The notes under the pieces are model-generated. The model was not told the origin of the DNA. It made no database searches and was given only the letters and a program-made list of their open reading frames with translations. Positions 12,063 through 25,338 of a stretch of DNA of 64,000 bases are shown here, one piece after another. Origin of the DNA: Macropodus opercularis (Eukaryota > Chordata > Actinopteri > Anabantiformes > Osphronemidae); assembly GCA_030770545.1 (NCBI GenBank), contig CM061102.1, positions 10,095,501 to 10,159,500 on the forward strand. The letters are read 5' to 3'. The position numbers were made by a program, and so were the translations under genes. The first letter of the stretch is position 1. The number at the start of each line of letters is the position of its first letter.

Positions 12063-15000
12063 CAGACATCCATCATTCACTCCGTCTGAGCACCAAGGAG
12101 GACGCAGACGCTACCTTCTTCACCGGATGATGCACAGTATTAACCGTTACTGCACGCTTTAACTTTTCTGCACAGCACATTTAGCTGCTTTCTTGCTGAG
12201 AGTCAGATGAGAAAGTCAGTTTCAGAAGCCACGGTAGCCATAGAAATAGGTTTTTATAGGCCGAGTCTAGCTCTAGATTGTAACAGGCTACAGTAGCTGT
12301 TTCTCTTTGTTTAGCCTTCATGCTGTTGAAGCTAAACTTTATATATATGCCAACAGTTTCTTTATATTTAATACACTGACATTATCTCATCTAACTTCTA
12401 GTAACAAAGTGAATAATAGCTTTTCCCTCAGTGTCCAACCATCCACTTCATTGTTTTTGTTTTGCATATTCTGTATTTATCACCCTTCAGAGTTTGATAT
12501 TACACAACAATATCTGTTTCCAGTCTGCTTCTGCACTTACACGCACGTGGACATGGGTAGAGAATAGCTGACCCACACACATCTACTGTTGCCAGAGAAG
12601 ATGCCGTGACGCAGAAATCTGAGACATTCTTCTTAGGCTTTTCCCTCCACCAGACCTCACCTGATCCAAACTGCTGAGGCCCTCAATGACCCACTGTACT
12701 AACAACACAGCCGAAGGGATTAATAAAGGTATTTTTCTGTCACAATTCAGTTCGCTGTTGTAACGTTACATAATCGTGTCAGACTAATTATGTAGGGTCA
12801 TAACCTCCTGCTAAACAGTAAACAATCTGTTGTGCTTTTATACTGTACACATGATAAAAAAAAAACATGCTGTTATATTTAAACAGAAAGACTTGTGCAT
12901 ATGTGGAGCACTGTTTAGTGCCATATTAACTATTAGGGACGTGCTATGGCGATAAGGAGCTGTTTCCATTCTTTTATTTATATATTAACATTCAAGTGCG
13001 TGTGTAATTGCCATTTCAGTGAAAGGCAATCATCAAGAGAGACTCTCTTTAAAACAGTTTTTCATAGTTTTCATATAGTTAGATGGCGAAGAAAAGTATG
13101 AGTCATTGCAGGTAGAAAGAAGAAAGGCAGCGAGTCCTTGAAGATTTGAAAGAGACTCTGAATTGACGTGTGAGGCCTTTTCAGAAAAAATATCATCTCA
13201 AGGTCACATTGTATCCACTGTCATTCTTGCAACACACAGAGAAGCTTTTTTTTTTTGTTCCTTTTTACCAGGGACACTTTGTGTAGACGAGGCAGTGTTT
13301 GCCATCCGGGGAGCCCGAGCTCGCGTTGTATTAACACTGCACTGATGGTGAAAATGTTTGTCAGGATTCATTTTATTTGTTCAGATCAGTCAGTCTGGAC
13401 TTCTCTGCTGAGTTGTGAAGGGACGTAAGTGACACTTTCCAAGAGCATCACCTAGTGGTCAAATGTGTCACTGCTGCCTCAGGTGGCGTCTGAACATGTA
13501 AATCTTATATGATGATGAATACTTGGTCTGTCACGTTAGACTGTAGACATAATAGAAAGTGGTCCTTTTGGCTGGTGGCAACACTTGTTTTGCAGAGATA
13601 GTTTAGACAGAATATTGTAATAACTGATAATTTAATGGTAAGATTGTCACTGTAATCATAGAAGCGTAAACATACTGACTCAAATTGATTTACTGTCATA
13701 TTTGTGTGTTGAATTTACCCATTGCCAAATATATCTTGAATGTTTAGTTCAAACTTACTGATTTACAGAAGTGAAGACTTTTTTTAGACCCTGCTACTGT
13801 AAAAGAAACCTTATTTTGCATATCACTGCTTTTCCGTAAAGAACAGCACCAACCAATAATACCAACATCTGAACCTTTACTGCCATTGAAAATGTAAATG
13901 TATAAAATTACACCATTGTTAATAAATTAAACTCAGGCAAAATCAAATGAGGTGAGTTTCAAATATTTTGGGGGCTAAAATTAAACACAATGTTTTTATT
14001 GGGCAGCAACATAACAATAAGAATACAATGAAATATAATATCCAGACATAAGTAAACTTTGAACAAAGGATAAGAGGTCATGCCCAGCTTTAAGTGTTTT
14101 TAAACAACCACAATTACACTTTTATTTTTGCACATGAAGTCATAGAAAACAAGATCAGAGATGCTGGTTTCAAATGAACCGTCAAAGGTGGGCTGCAAAA
14201 CTGATATTGCACTGATCACCACAGTCAACCTCAGTGCATCAATATGATTTTTGTTCTATTTTTTGGCTATAAACTGAAAGGGGTTCTGTGTTTCTGTGTG
14301 CTATGTTCAAGCATCTTAAAAAATCCGAGAGTTGTGTTACTCTCTCTACTCTAAAAATATTGTTTGTACTGACCCTTTATTTCTGAATCTACTGAAGCCG
14401 TCTTTGTCCACCATGTAAGCATGGCCCCGAGAGCTGCCTAAACCTAAATGGCATATGTTCATTAAGACATTTTAGTATGAGTAAGGTCTGAAACGCCAAC
14501 CACTAGACAGCACCAAGCTGAAAAGGAGTCGCTCACTAGTGAAACAGCTGCAGTGAACAACACAAACTCTTGTTGCAGTTTACTGGCTCAGATTTAGCAA
14601 CTAAAACTATTTATTTGTCAGAATAAACCTGAAATTTGAACTTGTTCTTATTGTTTCACTTTTTCACACCTGTTAAAGAAATGCAATATTATTAGTAAAG
14701 ATTATATATAATTTGTTATATATATTGCATATTTAGGTGTATTATATATAACCAACCCAGCCCTCAACCATTCTTATCCTCAACATTAAAAAAATGGTTG
14801 ATTTGGAAAACGTTGGAGTTGTGGTGTTGTAGAAATCGTGTGTAGTGAAATATTCGTGTGTCATTGGAAATATTACATTGTTGTAGTGTAGACTGAGAGA
14901 AATATCAGAAAACAAGCTCTTGAGTTAAAGATAATGTTCTTGGTGTCACAGAATGTCAAACTGCCCCTCAGGCATTTTTCGCAAGCTGTCAGTGGTGATG

Positions 15001-15966
15001 CTGCTTAATTTGTCAGTTTGTTTGTGAACGCGAGACACAGCCACACAAAAAGGACGTCGACACCATCCATCTGGCTCGAAGCTCTGAGTTTAACGAACGT
15101 GCATTTGAACGATGCAGATACATACACGTGGAAACTAGTTCTCATGGACAAGTCCACATAATTATGTAACAGGGTGAAGGTGTTAGTTCCCTGTATAGAC
15201 AATCATATAGTAGTAAATTATTAAGACGTACGACTCAGATCAAATGAGACAACAAGTATTAGTAGCATCTCTGCTATCAAAGCATGATGGAGCAGGATTT
15301 TTCAAGGGTGACTTGATTAATTCTGTGCAAACGCAGCTATTGAACCAGATGTTCTAGATGCTTCAGTTCTAGGGTGAGTCTCATCAAGTCAGTCAACATC
15401 ATTGTGTGTATCCTTATCCTAATCCACCGGGAACAACATGAATTCACTGTTTGTCCCTACTTATGTGCAATTAGCCTGATGAGCGGAGGACAGTGCTCTC
15501 ATTATTTCCCATATAAATCTCATAAAAGTGCTTCAGCTGAAACATATTTAATGTTAATTAATGGCAGAGGATTTTTATATCTTTTTGATTCCATTCAACT
15601 AAAAATAAATTATGCTAAATAATAAAGCAGCAATACTGCTTCATTGCTTTGTTATGAATAAATCTGCAGCTCCACAGGAACACCGTGCTCCCTAGTTATG
15701 CAAAAATAGAGCTGTTATGAAAGAGAAGACAAACAGAGTCTGGTGTCCCTGCGTGGAGTCGATGATGTGAACTGCTTATGTTAAACAGAAATAAAATTCC
15801 TCTCCGTGTAAAGTCCGCCTTCCTGTCCTTGAGTGAATGACCGCTTTGTTTCAGCTGTCAGGGCAGATTAAATCTTGCTCCCATAAACAAACATCATGGA
15901 GCAGAAATGGAGTTCCAACATTTTCCAAATCCCAAAGTTGCTTTCGACAAGTGATGAACAGAGGAT
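12063..15966. other. Convergent intergenic region between nectin and rtn2
   Basis: It contains the 3'UTR of the nectin delta form, with a candidate AATAAA at 12722-12727, and the 3'UTR of rtn2 on the minus strand, for which TTTATT at 14610-14615 is a possible polyadenylation signal. The region 14700-14750 is a TATATA-rich patch. ORFs are short and unsupported. I see no other gene. Confidence 0.5.
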
Positions 15967-18433
15967 TTACTTTGACTTGGCTTTCTGTTTGAGGGCAGGT
16001 GCAGCCGCGGGGGCAGGTTTCGGGGCAGGTGCAGGAGAAGGACTCACTGAATCATAGAGACTGAGGCACCTGCAGCGAAACAGGGACATTACATGACAAT
16101 GTGACGAAAACACGACGTTAGGGGCTCATCGCACAATGTTAGGGGCAGTAGCATAGAGGCTACTTACAGGCTGTTGATTTTCTTTACGAAAGCCTTGACT
16201 GCTCGAACCATCCTCCGTATCCGCACCTGTCATCAAAGCGACTCAGTGAGTTTCCAGGCACCTCCATGTTTGAAATTCTTTACCACAAATTGAATTAGTT
16301 CAATATTAATATTATTAATATAATCCATGACTGACTAAACCGACTGTGTTCAGTTTCCTAATGTTAATGAAGTTGTTTTAGCATACGCTGACTCACCTGC
16401 TGCTTTTTGTACAAAAGAGGAAGAGAGAAGACGGCAATCACAGCTGTAGAACAGAGACAGAGGGACATGTACTAATTCAAATCATATAATCCAACCATTT
16501 CTCATAGGTAACAAGATATTAGAACCGTTCTGTAACTTGGTTTAATATCACAGGAAACAACTTTGCACGGTGGACATCACACCACTTTCCCAGACGATCT
16601 ATCTGTGCGAAAAGCTTCCTCAGCAGGTGCCGCAGGACTGGACGGATGGGTGCAAAGACCTCAAAGACAGGCTGCCGAGAGGAAGACCCAGCAGGAGCCA
16701 ACGGGACGAAACGTTGCTTACCAGCTATCACCAGCGTCAGCCCGTTGATCAGGACGCCGACGTAGGTCAGCAGATACAGCAGCACAACAAACTGAGAGAC
16801 AGAACAAAGAAGAGAAGTGAACTGATGAATGAATTCAATAATGCCACCAGAGTCGGCTTCTCAGTTTGCTTGCTGTTCTTACATTAACTCAACTCTCAAT
16901 GGGTCATTACTTCATCACTAGGATCCCACCTTGATAGAGTCGATGATGTTTTCAATGAAAACGAGGCGTTTGATCTCCGTGACGGCAAATGCGACCAGAA
17001 GCACCAGCTCCTCCACCAGCGCCACCGTCTCCTTATCTGTCAGGGAGCTGTCGTAGTCCAGATATGACCTGGGCACAGGGACACGATCATCAGATATATG
17101 GATTAAGGTGAGTCAAGGCAACTCTGATCTAGCATTTAGATCCACAGACTCACTGGAAAGGATGCACCCCAGGATTCCAGCGCAGGAGCTCCAGGAGTTT
17201 ATAATACAGACAAAGAGGGAAGGTGATGCACATGACTCCCAGACAAATGTGGGAGAGCACAGTGATGGCGCTGAGCTGGAAAAGGCTGGCCAGACTAACC
17301 ACCAGCCCCGTGAACGCCACACCAGTCCACCGCATGTTTCGCCAGTACACCAGATCAACAACTGCAAGACAAGGCGAGGATTTGATGAATGGAAACCTGG
17401 TTGTGTGCTCAAGCAGTCAGCAGCGACACACGCTAAAGTAACCAGATCACAACTGTGTGCGACTGTTTCCTACGCGAGGTAACAAGATGTTCCTGTGCAA
17501 CGAAGCAACTGAAGCAGCAAGAAAATCAAGACTCAACCTGCCCTCGTGTTAGCCAGCAATAAACATGAGGGAGAAAACTTTTCTGTGCTCCATACTGAAG
17601 CACAGCAGCCGAGAAAGAGCAGCAGGTGATGTCAACAAAGCCACAGTACAAGAATATGGTGACTCCTAAACCCCAGACTGAAGAGAGGACGTCAGGGAGA
17701 CAAGAGGACAGAAAATACAGGTTCAGGTCTGATGTGGTCGGCACAGAGTTGTTAATCAAACTGACATTATCTGCTTTCCTGAAAAGCAGATCAATTGAAT
17801 TATGTTTATTGTTATTGACATTATTATACATATAAAGAGTGAAGGCAACATAGTGGCCTCGTTGAACTGGAGTTAGCTAGAGTGGAAGGAGCTACTGTGT
17901 TAAGTGTGTAAAAAGCAGTGTTGTTTTATATTAAAATATCCTAAATATATTCAAAAATAAGAAAGTAGTCACAGTTACAGCTCCAGGTTTTATTCTCCAG
18001 AGTCTGATCCGTGAATCATAAAGTAGGAATCACTTGTCTAATATCAGGCCACTTGCTGTCAGTCTAGTGTAAATGTTGAGCTTATTGTCTGATTAAAACT
18101 AATTCTCGCCAGTCTTCCATGTCCCCTATGTGAGACAGAAACATCGCCCTCATGCCCAGTTTTAATGAGGGGCTGCCTTATGCCATCATTTGCACCTTTA
18201 AGGATTAACAACTAAGTGGAATCTGCAGCTTGTTCGATTTAGCAGAACCCCATCTGTCTGCCTGTCTGCCTCACCGAACTCATGCTGGTCCCAGAGTGAG
18301 GCTCCACATCCTGTCTGGAATCACACCTGTCTTCCTGCTCCACCTTGCAGCTGGGCTCTGACCCGTTCCCTGTCTGCTCTGATCCCTGTTACTTAAAGCT
18401 GTCTATGTTTATTTCCTTACGTTTGGTGGCCAT
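15967..18433 (-). CDS. rtn2: Reticulon, short RTN2-C-like form
   Basis: Reticulons insert as hairpins into the ER membrane and shape tubules. Seven coding exons, from the 5' end: 18421-18433, 17154-17361, 16930-17068, 16722-16791, 16397-16443, 16168-16226 and 15967-16069. They sum to 639 nt (212 residues plus stop) with all phases consistent. The protein starts MATKLVDLVYWRNMRWTG, matching the short RTN2-C start (MGSK...DLLYW). The reticulon homology domain follows, with two long hydrophobic hairpins (about residues 18-65 and 120-158) separated by a loop containing HPFQSYLDYD. After YKKQQ comes a basic stretch, then a Pro/Ala-rich end. The last five residues, KAKSK, fit a KxKxx ER-retrieval signal, as human RTN2 also has. 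FTGLVVSL in the first hairpin favours RTN2 over RTN1/3/4. The neighbour ppm1n is also the neighbour in human. Longer N-terminal isoforms were not found. Confidence 0.88.
18421..18433 (-). CDS. rtn2: 13-nt first coding exon of rtn2
   Basis: On the minus strand this reads ATGGCCACCAAAC followed by a strong donor GTAAGG (18415-18420). The start context is GAAATGG, close to Kozak. Joining its last C to the TT that opens the 17361 exon gives a Leu codon and continues into the reticulon domain in frame. The same frame stays open upstream to an ATG at 18760, so a longer N-terminus cannot be excluded, but that stretch resembles no reticulon. A CCAAT-like (ATTGGAT, 18561) and a TATA-like (18525-18531) element lie roughly 90-140 bp upstream on this strand, as expected for an internal short-form promoter. 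That part is inference. Confidence 0.72.
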
Positions 18434-20272
18434 TTCAGCGGCGGTCCTCCTTCGCTCCTCTCTTCCTTTTACTTCCACCGTTGGCTCGCACTCTGGGCTT
18501 TTTTTGGCCACCCCAGCTCCGTCAGCAATATAAGGCCTGGCTGGCCTAATTTTATCCTGTATTGGATAACCCCTGTTTGGATTCACACACACACACTCAA
18601 ATTGGGAACCTGAGACTTCAGTATGTACATGTCCCCCAGCTTTCAGAGGCTGTCGTGGTTCTTCAGCCAGTTGGTGGCTGTCCTGCAAACAGAGGCCTTC
18701 ACATGCAGCCGTGAAAATTAAAATGAACCACCCATCAGGACCAATTAATAACACAATCACTCCTGCTGCTTACTATAAAATGTATAGCTAAGAACTGAAC
18801 AGAGATCTACGACATGAACAGTGGTTTAAGGGTTAATATTAGCACCAGAGCAGGCAGTTTGGTGGATGATGGTTTTGGGTTCTTCTTCTTTACATCAGTA
18901 GCTTGCTACTCTTGCGAAACTGATCAGCTGAACACCTACAGTACAAACTAGAATAATAGAAACATTACATTCAACTCATAAGCTTTGCAGTCGACACTGA
19001 TATAATGACATAATGTGACATAATATAGTCACATATTTTAAGCGGCAGTGGCTTATATTGGATGAGTGACAGGAAAGAGAAACACAAATACATAATAAAA
19101 TGAATTACATTTCAATATTATCCAATATTGTCTAATAAACTACCAATAAAATTGTGATATTAATGTGATATCTGTCCACCACGCTGGGTTTTGAGTATGA
19201 CGCTGATACTTGGAGCATACAAAATGTCAGCTGTAGATGGATGAGAAGATTCAACATCGTCCTGATGAGTGATTAAACATGAACAGTCTAGTCATCACTT
19301 CATGTCAGGAATTACAAAGAGGGGCAATGTCATCCTGGTTTACACCACAGATTGAAGCAGCGGTTCGGGGCACGGTGCCAATGTGTCATGTTGCTCTGAC
19401 AGGCGTCCTGCAAAACTAATCATGTTTTTGCTTGGTGAGAATAAATAGACTGGCTACAAACGTTATATATTCACCTAACTGAAGCTGATGTGATTTTTAA
19501 ATATAGATGTTTCATTCATTCAAAATGAACAAAACTGCAGCTGAAACACAGGATTACGTCGTCTGTCAGTATTGGTGGGCGATCATTCATCATGTGTAAC
19601 GTGTATTGCTGTATGTGTAAGTAAGCAAGTGAAACAATGTTTAACGGGCTCTCCCCCGTGTTTTCCTCAAACCATCAGTCACACTTTGTGCTAAATGGTC
19701 GACAGTCCTGTGATCCACAGCAGTGGAAGCCTATAATCCCGACCGATCAAAGGCTGAGATTACCAAAGAGGTGGGAGGGACAGAGCTTCACACGGGAGGA
19801 CGGTGACAGGGAGTGAGCTCAAACATGACAGTGGAGATGCAAGCCAGGCAGGGATTGGTGCACACAAATAGCCAGCCAATCGCAGCACAGGCAGGGAAAA
19901 TAACAAAGCAAGGGGAGAGCTGGTGAAAGACGGAAGAGCTATGAAAAAGCGAGGGAGAAGGTGAAATCACAGCAGCAAAGAGGAGACACCAAATGAGAAG
20001 GAAAGGAAGGATGAGTCGAACAATGAGCGCCGATCAGTGAGGTCTCCAGAGAGGAAGAGGAGAGGAAAGAGATGAGCAGGCAGAAGGGGGAGAGCAGTCA
20101 GCACAGACATCCATCAGCTCGGGCCGCCATGCTCTGAGCCCAGGAGCAGCAGGGCTACGCAGACACTGCACAGGCCCAGCGTCAGGCCTAGCTCAGCCCT
20201 CCATCCCAGCCACAAACACTGGAGCAGGGACAAAGCAAGACTCCCCCACACATCAGCTGTGCATTAAGAGCC
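18434..20272. other. Divergent intergenic region between rtn2 and ppm1n
   Basis: It holds the putative rtn2 short-form promoter (about 18434-18600) and the ppm1n promoter and 5'UTR. The 250 bases before the ppm1n start are purine rich (repeated GAGGA/GAGAG). Between about 18780 and 19650 the DNA is AT rich with no convincing exon. I recognised no further gene. Confidence 0.5.
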
Positions 20273-23142
20273 ATGAGGACAGCCAGGAAGGGCAGCGTGG
20301 AGATGCCTGCGTTTGTGAGGCAGCTGGTGAAAGAGACCGAGAAGAGGGTCAGCTCTTTCTTCAAAGGGGGTCGCGGAGGAGCAGCAGAAGGAGAGCAACA
20401 AGCAGAAGGAGAGAAGGAGGAGGCAATCCCCAGCCCATACCTAGACCGCCCAGTCCTGGACAAGCTGACGGAGGAGGGCTGCGGCCGCTGGGGCATCACC
20501 TACGCTCTGGGAAGCATGCAAGGCTGGCGGGCCAACATGGAGGACTTCCACAACTGTGTGCCACAGCTGGGTGCACAGCTGGCTGACTGGAGCTTCTTCG
20601 CTGTGTTTGACGGCCACGCTGGCAGCGCGGTGGCACAGTACTGTTCGCAGCACCTTCTGGGTCACATCCTAGCCACAGGTGAAAGGCAATGAATTAAGTT
20701 AACTAAATGAATCCTACTTTTTAATGAAGTCCAGCTGTTAATAATTGTTGTGTCACACTAAATACTCTAACATGTGCACACAGGTGGAATAGGACCAGAG
20801 GACGACCCTGAAAAGGTTAAAGCAGCCATCATCAAGGGCTTCCTGCACACAGATAAGCACCTGCACTCCGTGGCACATCGGGAAGGCTGGGAGAGGGGTG
20901 GCACGACTGTGGTGGCCACTCTCGTCTCGCCCTATCGCATCTATTTCGCCAACTGCGGTGACTCAAGAGCCATGCTGTGCCGATCTGGACAGGTGTGCTT
21001 CTCCACTGAGGACCACAAGCCGTACAACCCTCTGGAGAAAGAGCGTATCGAGAGCGCAGGTGGATCTGTGTCCCTCCAAAGAATCAACGGCTCCCTGGCG
21101 GTGTCTCGGGCTCTGGGGGACTTCAGCTACAAGGGGGCAGAGAACAGGACGGCCAGCCAGCAGATGGTGTCACCAGAGCCCGAGGTGTGTGCGGTGGAGC
21201 GCTCAATAGCCGACGAGTTCCTGGTGCTAGCCTGCGATGGCGTTTGGGACGCCATCAGCAACGAGGACCTGTGCGCTTTCATCCACAACCGACTGCGTGT
21301 CTGCACGGACCTGAGGGACGTCTGCTCTCAGGTCATCGACCTCTGTCTCTATAAGGTCAGAACTTCCTTTCAGTTTTAATGGGTATCAAATATTACATAA
21401 TATCTAATATAATTTTCCAGTTAAGAGTGGCGCATTTTAAAGTTACTCAGGGAGAGTTTCTTGTTGATTCTTCTTCTTCTGATGACTAAACTGTGCTCAC
21501 ATAATCATTCACAGTCAGTCAGTATTTTCTGAATTTCACGGGCTTTCTAGTCCAGCTTTACCTCCTTTAAATTTAACTGTGGCCTGGGATAAGTTGTGGA
21601 TGGTGTGGTTGGTCACTTGGTTGTCGCCTTGTTATGTGTGTATACACATTTAAATCTCATGACTTGTTGGACTGATGCAGTTCAAGCGTAGAATATGTAA
21701 ATGACTTCTCATGCTACTGTAGGCAAATTGTAGACACTATGAGAGTTACTGAAAGTGAACAAAAAACAGAATCTTAAATCCTAATGTTGTGTCTCACTAG
21801 AGCAATAATTAAACGATAAAGAGTGAGTCCATCACTACGAGGGATTTCTTTCACACTGAAATTAAAAGTCACCTCATAAATTCATCACGTCGTCATTGCT
21901 CTAATAAAAACATATTAATTATAGGCCATTGCAGGTTTTAATGGCCGTATAGAGGCAGCGATCTAAAAAAGGAACCACACTGTTTCTTTAGCGAACATGT
22001 AATCAGCGCAGAAAGGAACAGTGAGTCACGCCAAAGCTGGGTCTGTGTCATTTACGCTGTGGCTGCTGTTGGTACAATAGTGTGACAGACCACCTTAAAA
22101 TAGACCACAGAGGTGTCAGAACAGGTTACGTGGGATTATTGCAGGTTCCTTTGAAGGACTCGCTGCAGCCGCTCTTGCTCTCTGAGTGCAGATGGTTAAA
22201 GGCTGACGTTCAAGAGCACAGAATTGCTCACTGAACCATCCAGATACATTAGGATCAATTTCAACTCACCGAGGTGATAATTCCACTTACTTTATTGAGG
22301 GATATTTTCAAGCATCTTATCCGTAGAATAAGAGTACGACCTTGTCAAACAGAAGATTTTCAGCATAAAAGCCGTATGTAGTCACTGAAGTTCACTCAAA
22401 GATGTGTATGGGCATCATGTGAACATGATTACAGGAGTGCTGCACTCTGGCCGTCACATCCATCATGTCACTCCATTACATAATAGGGTTTCAGCTTCTA
22501 TTTGCACAATGACCTCAAAATGTCACAGCTTCTTGCACACTCTATTTACATGTTTTCAGCTCCACTGCTTCTGCCTGACCTTGACGTGAAAATGATCTAA
22601 TTGTAAAACTCCTCGGCCAGGATGGATTCATGTTGCATATGCTGACATTTGTAAGGTCAGCCATTATTACTGACCCCAGCTCACGTTCCACAGGGCAGCT
22701 TGGACAACATCAGCATCATCCTGCTGTGCTTCCCCGGAGCCCCCCAGCTGTCAGCAGAAGCATTACACCAGGAGGCCGAGCTGGAGGACCTGCTGGAATC
22801 CAAAGTAGCAGGTGTGTGGGTACAAATGATTTACAAAGGCCTCTGTGTGCAACGCACTTGTCATGTCAGAGACTTATTTTCGTCATGGTGTAAAGCTTGG
22901 TTTGCAGCTCAAGCAAACAAAAATAAATCCCTACTAAAGTCAAAGTAACTGATAATAATAAATATAAAGAAATATACAGGTAAGTGTTTGTATGCCATTT
23001 CTTTATGTCTCCATATCTGACAGAGATTTATGAGGAGCTGTGCGCCAGAGGGGAGGAGCCTGACCTGCTGTCCGTTCTCACAGTCCTTGCATCCACTGTC
23101 ATTCCTGGCTTACCACCAGGTGGAGGCATACAAAGCAAGTAA
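20273..23142 (+). CDS. ppm1n: PP2C-family Mg2+/Mn2+-dependent Ser/Thr phosphatase (PPM1N-like)
   Basis: PPM enzymes remove phosphate from Ser/Thr using two bound metals. Coding exons: 20273-20678, 20784-21355, 22694-22811 and 23024-23142, giving 404 residues with consistent phases. All PP2C motifs are present in order: MQGWRANMED (first metal-site acid), FFAVFDGHAGS (DGH), GGTTVVATLV, ANCGDSRA, SLAVSRALGD, LACDGVWDAISNED and GSLDNISIILLCF (the DN metal ligand). The C-terminal helical part matches the PPM1A/B/N subfamily (EAELEDLLESKV, then LPPGGGIQSK). An N-terminal Lys/Glu/Gly-rich extension and position beside rtn2, as in human 19q13, make PPM1N more likely than PPM1A or PPM1B. A second in-frame ATG at 20303 (MPAFVRQL) is an alternative start. 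The stop TAA at 23140-23142 overlaps a donor-like GTAAGT, so the C-terminus is uncertain. AATAAA at 23579-23584 is a plausible polyadenylation signal. Confidence 0.88.
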
Positions 23143-25338
23143 GTGACCAAATGAGTACGTATGCACACATTTACGCTCTACCAGAGTATAACACTATGAT
23201 ACTGACGTGTGTTACAGAAGGAACTGCATTATATCTGCTTACTACCAACAAAGAGAGACACACAAGCCCACGGAACCAAATGTACGTACGGCAGACAAAC
23301 GCTCTGTCTAATCATAGATACAGTATGTTGTTTCCTTCACCGCACACTAAATTCACCATTATTCCCTCCGTTACGTGTCCAGGGCCTGGGAGACGCCTGA
23401 GAAGCCCAGCTGGATTTCGTCTCCCGCGCTCCAGGGAGGGATTGTAATTAATGCCAGTAGTGAAACTGTTTTCTTCATACGTGCAATCAAACGAAAAGGG
23501 AGGTGACAGAGGGTTGTTTGTTTACGTCACAAACAGCATCTTGTCATAACACGTACAATGCAAAAATGAAATAATGACAATAAACTCTGACACATAATAT
23601 TTATATTTCTACACGATGAAAGACATTTTGTAAAACCTACTCAGAGACACTGACCCAGCAACAAATCTCTGCCTCATAGTCAGTGAGCGGGTAGCGCAGA
23701 AGATAATTTCAAACGACAGCCTGCAAAACTCAGCAACAGCCAACTGTGAAATTGTACATGATCATTTTGTGAATTACAGATTGTAGGTTAAGAAGAGTAT
23801 ACTTGTATAATAACATGATAATTTAAAAAATGACACCCTGCATTATGAAACATCCTCAGTTCTAGCAAAACCCAAGCGAACAGTCTTTCAGTTTCAGCAG
23901 TAAACGGTTACAGCCGGGCACCTGATGGGAATGCACAAATATACCTTTTCCCCTCGTGACTGAAATGACAAAACACACAAAACAATGTTTAATACTACTA
24001 ATTAAATCTCCACACATTCACACAATAAGAAAAAATACATTTCACATTTAGAATCTATATGAACAGCTGTTTCTTCCTTTTAAGCATGTAGACTAAGAAC
24101 CACTTAAAAATAACTTCATGTGTTATTATCATACAGCATGTTGAACTACTGTAACACTACATAAGTGGTCAACTGATGCAGCATAACAAACACTTGTTGA
24201 CCATTCAAAATAAGTCTCGTTTCTTGTTTGTAGTTCTTAGGTTTATTCAGTAATTCTAAACACTTTCTCCGATACAGAGTGAAATGTATTTTTTCCATTA
24301 GTCTACTGTGCTGCCTTATTCATCCCTCATAAAGTCCATGAGAGAAACAGGAACAGAACAGGTCGGTTTCAGAATGGGTCATTTTAGCTGCAGCATACTG
24401 TTATATTTTTGAGAGAGTCATTTTCTGTGTATAGACGTCAAATGTTAAGCAGTCATGATTGTTTTTAACCCAAATAAAGAATATTTGACTGACAGCTCGC
24501 AGTATTCCTAACCTCAACAACAAATATTGATATTTCTCACTGTGTAGAAATTAGTAACAGTATCAGTATTTAGTGTCTAAAAGCTTGTCAAAGATGATGC
24601 AGGCTGACATGTTTCAATGGATTTACTTGCATAGTAAGCATGTCCTCCAGCTGCCTAAGAAGAGGCTCATTCTAATGTGATCCTGCAACTATGTGTGCAG
24701 CACTTACTAACATAAGGATGTCCTCCACAGGCCATGTTTGATTAGATGTGCTTGCTTGAAAGCCCTGGATCTCAGACTCTCTCGTGATTTTTCGATGGCA
24801 GGCATGGATGAAACGGGATGGGCACCTTGCGAGCAATCACCAAATTAAAATGCCTCTTCCTGAACGATCCTGCAGCGTGCTTGAGAAGCTCACTTTGAAC
24901 ACACATCACAGGTTTATCGCTTTACATGTGCCGATCCTAAAGTAAGAGGAGACGGCAGATGTTGTGTTTATGTCTGCGTGTTCAGTAATGATGACTATCC
25001 TCTCACACATCCTCTCCCTCTTAAATCAGCAGTCCACTTTAAGAGCCCCTTCGCTGCTTCTTTCATCTGATTGCTTGTGTATGAGCCAATCACTTCAGGA
25101 CATCAGACTCCTCTTCACGGTGATGTTGGGGTCTTTAAAGTCCAGTCGTCTTTTTGCTCTTTCTACTCTCACAGAAACGTTATCAATTATTTGCTGTCCA
25201 AAATCTGAGCTATCATGTGCATAGGCTTCTACTAAAATTGCTTATAGACACTGAACAGATGTTAAGTAGAGGAAAATTATTCTATTCTCCTAATTAGGTT
25301 TAGGCAATGTACACAAGCATAGCATTTCTGCTGTGGTG
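23143..25338. other. Convergent intergenic region between ppm1n and kcnk12-like
   Basis: It contains the ppm1n 3'UTR (AATAAA at 23579) and the 3'UTR of the minus-strand channel gene; TTTATT at 24242-24247 is one candidate signal for it. One potential extra ppm1n coding exon (23383-23506) is treated under findings. The remaining ORFs are short and unsupported. Confidence 0.5.

Noticed and set aside
12063..15966. An additional small gene between nectin and rtn2
   Set aside because: The ORFs of 60-82 codons here show no domain, no splice-consistent partners and no similarity.
18389..18760. A 123-codon minus-strand protein
   Set aside because: Only its last codons before the donor at 18420 make sense, as the rtn2 short start. 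The upstream part looks like promoter and 5'UTR, although an in-frame extension cannot be fully excluded.
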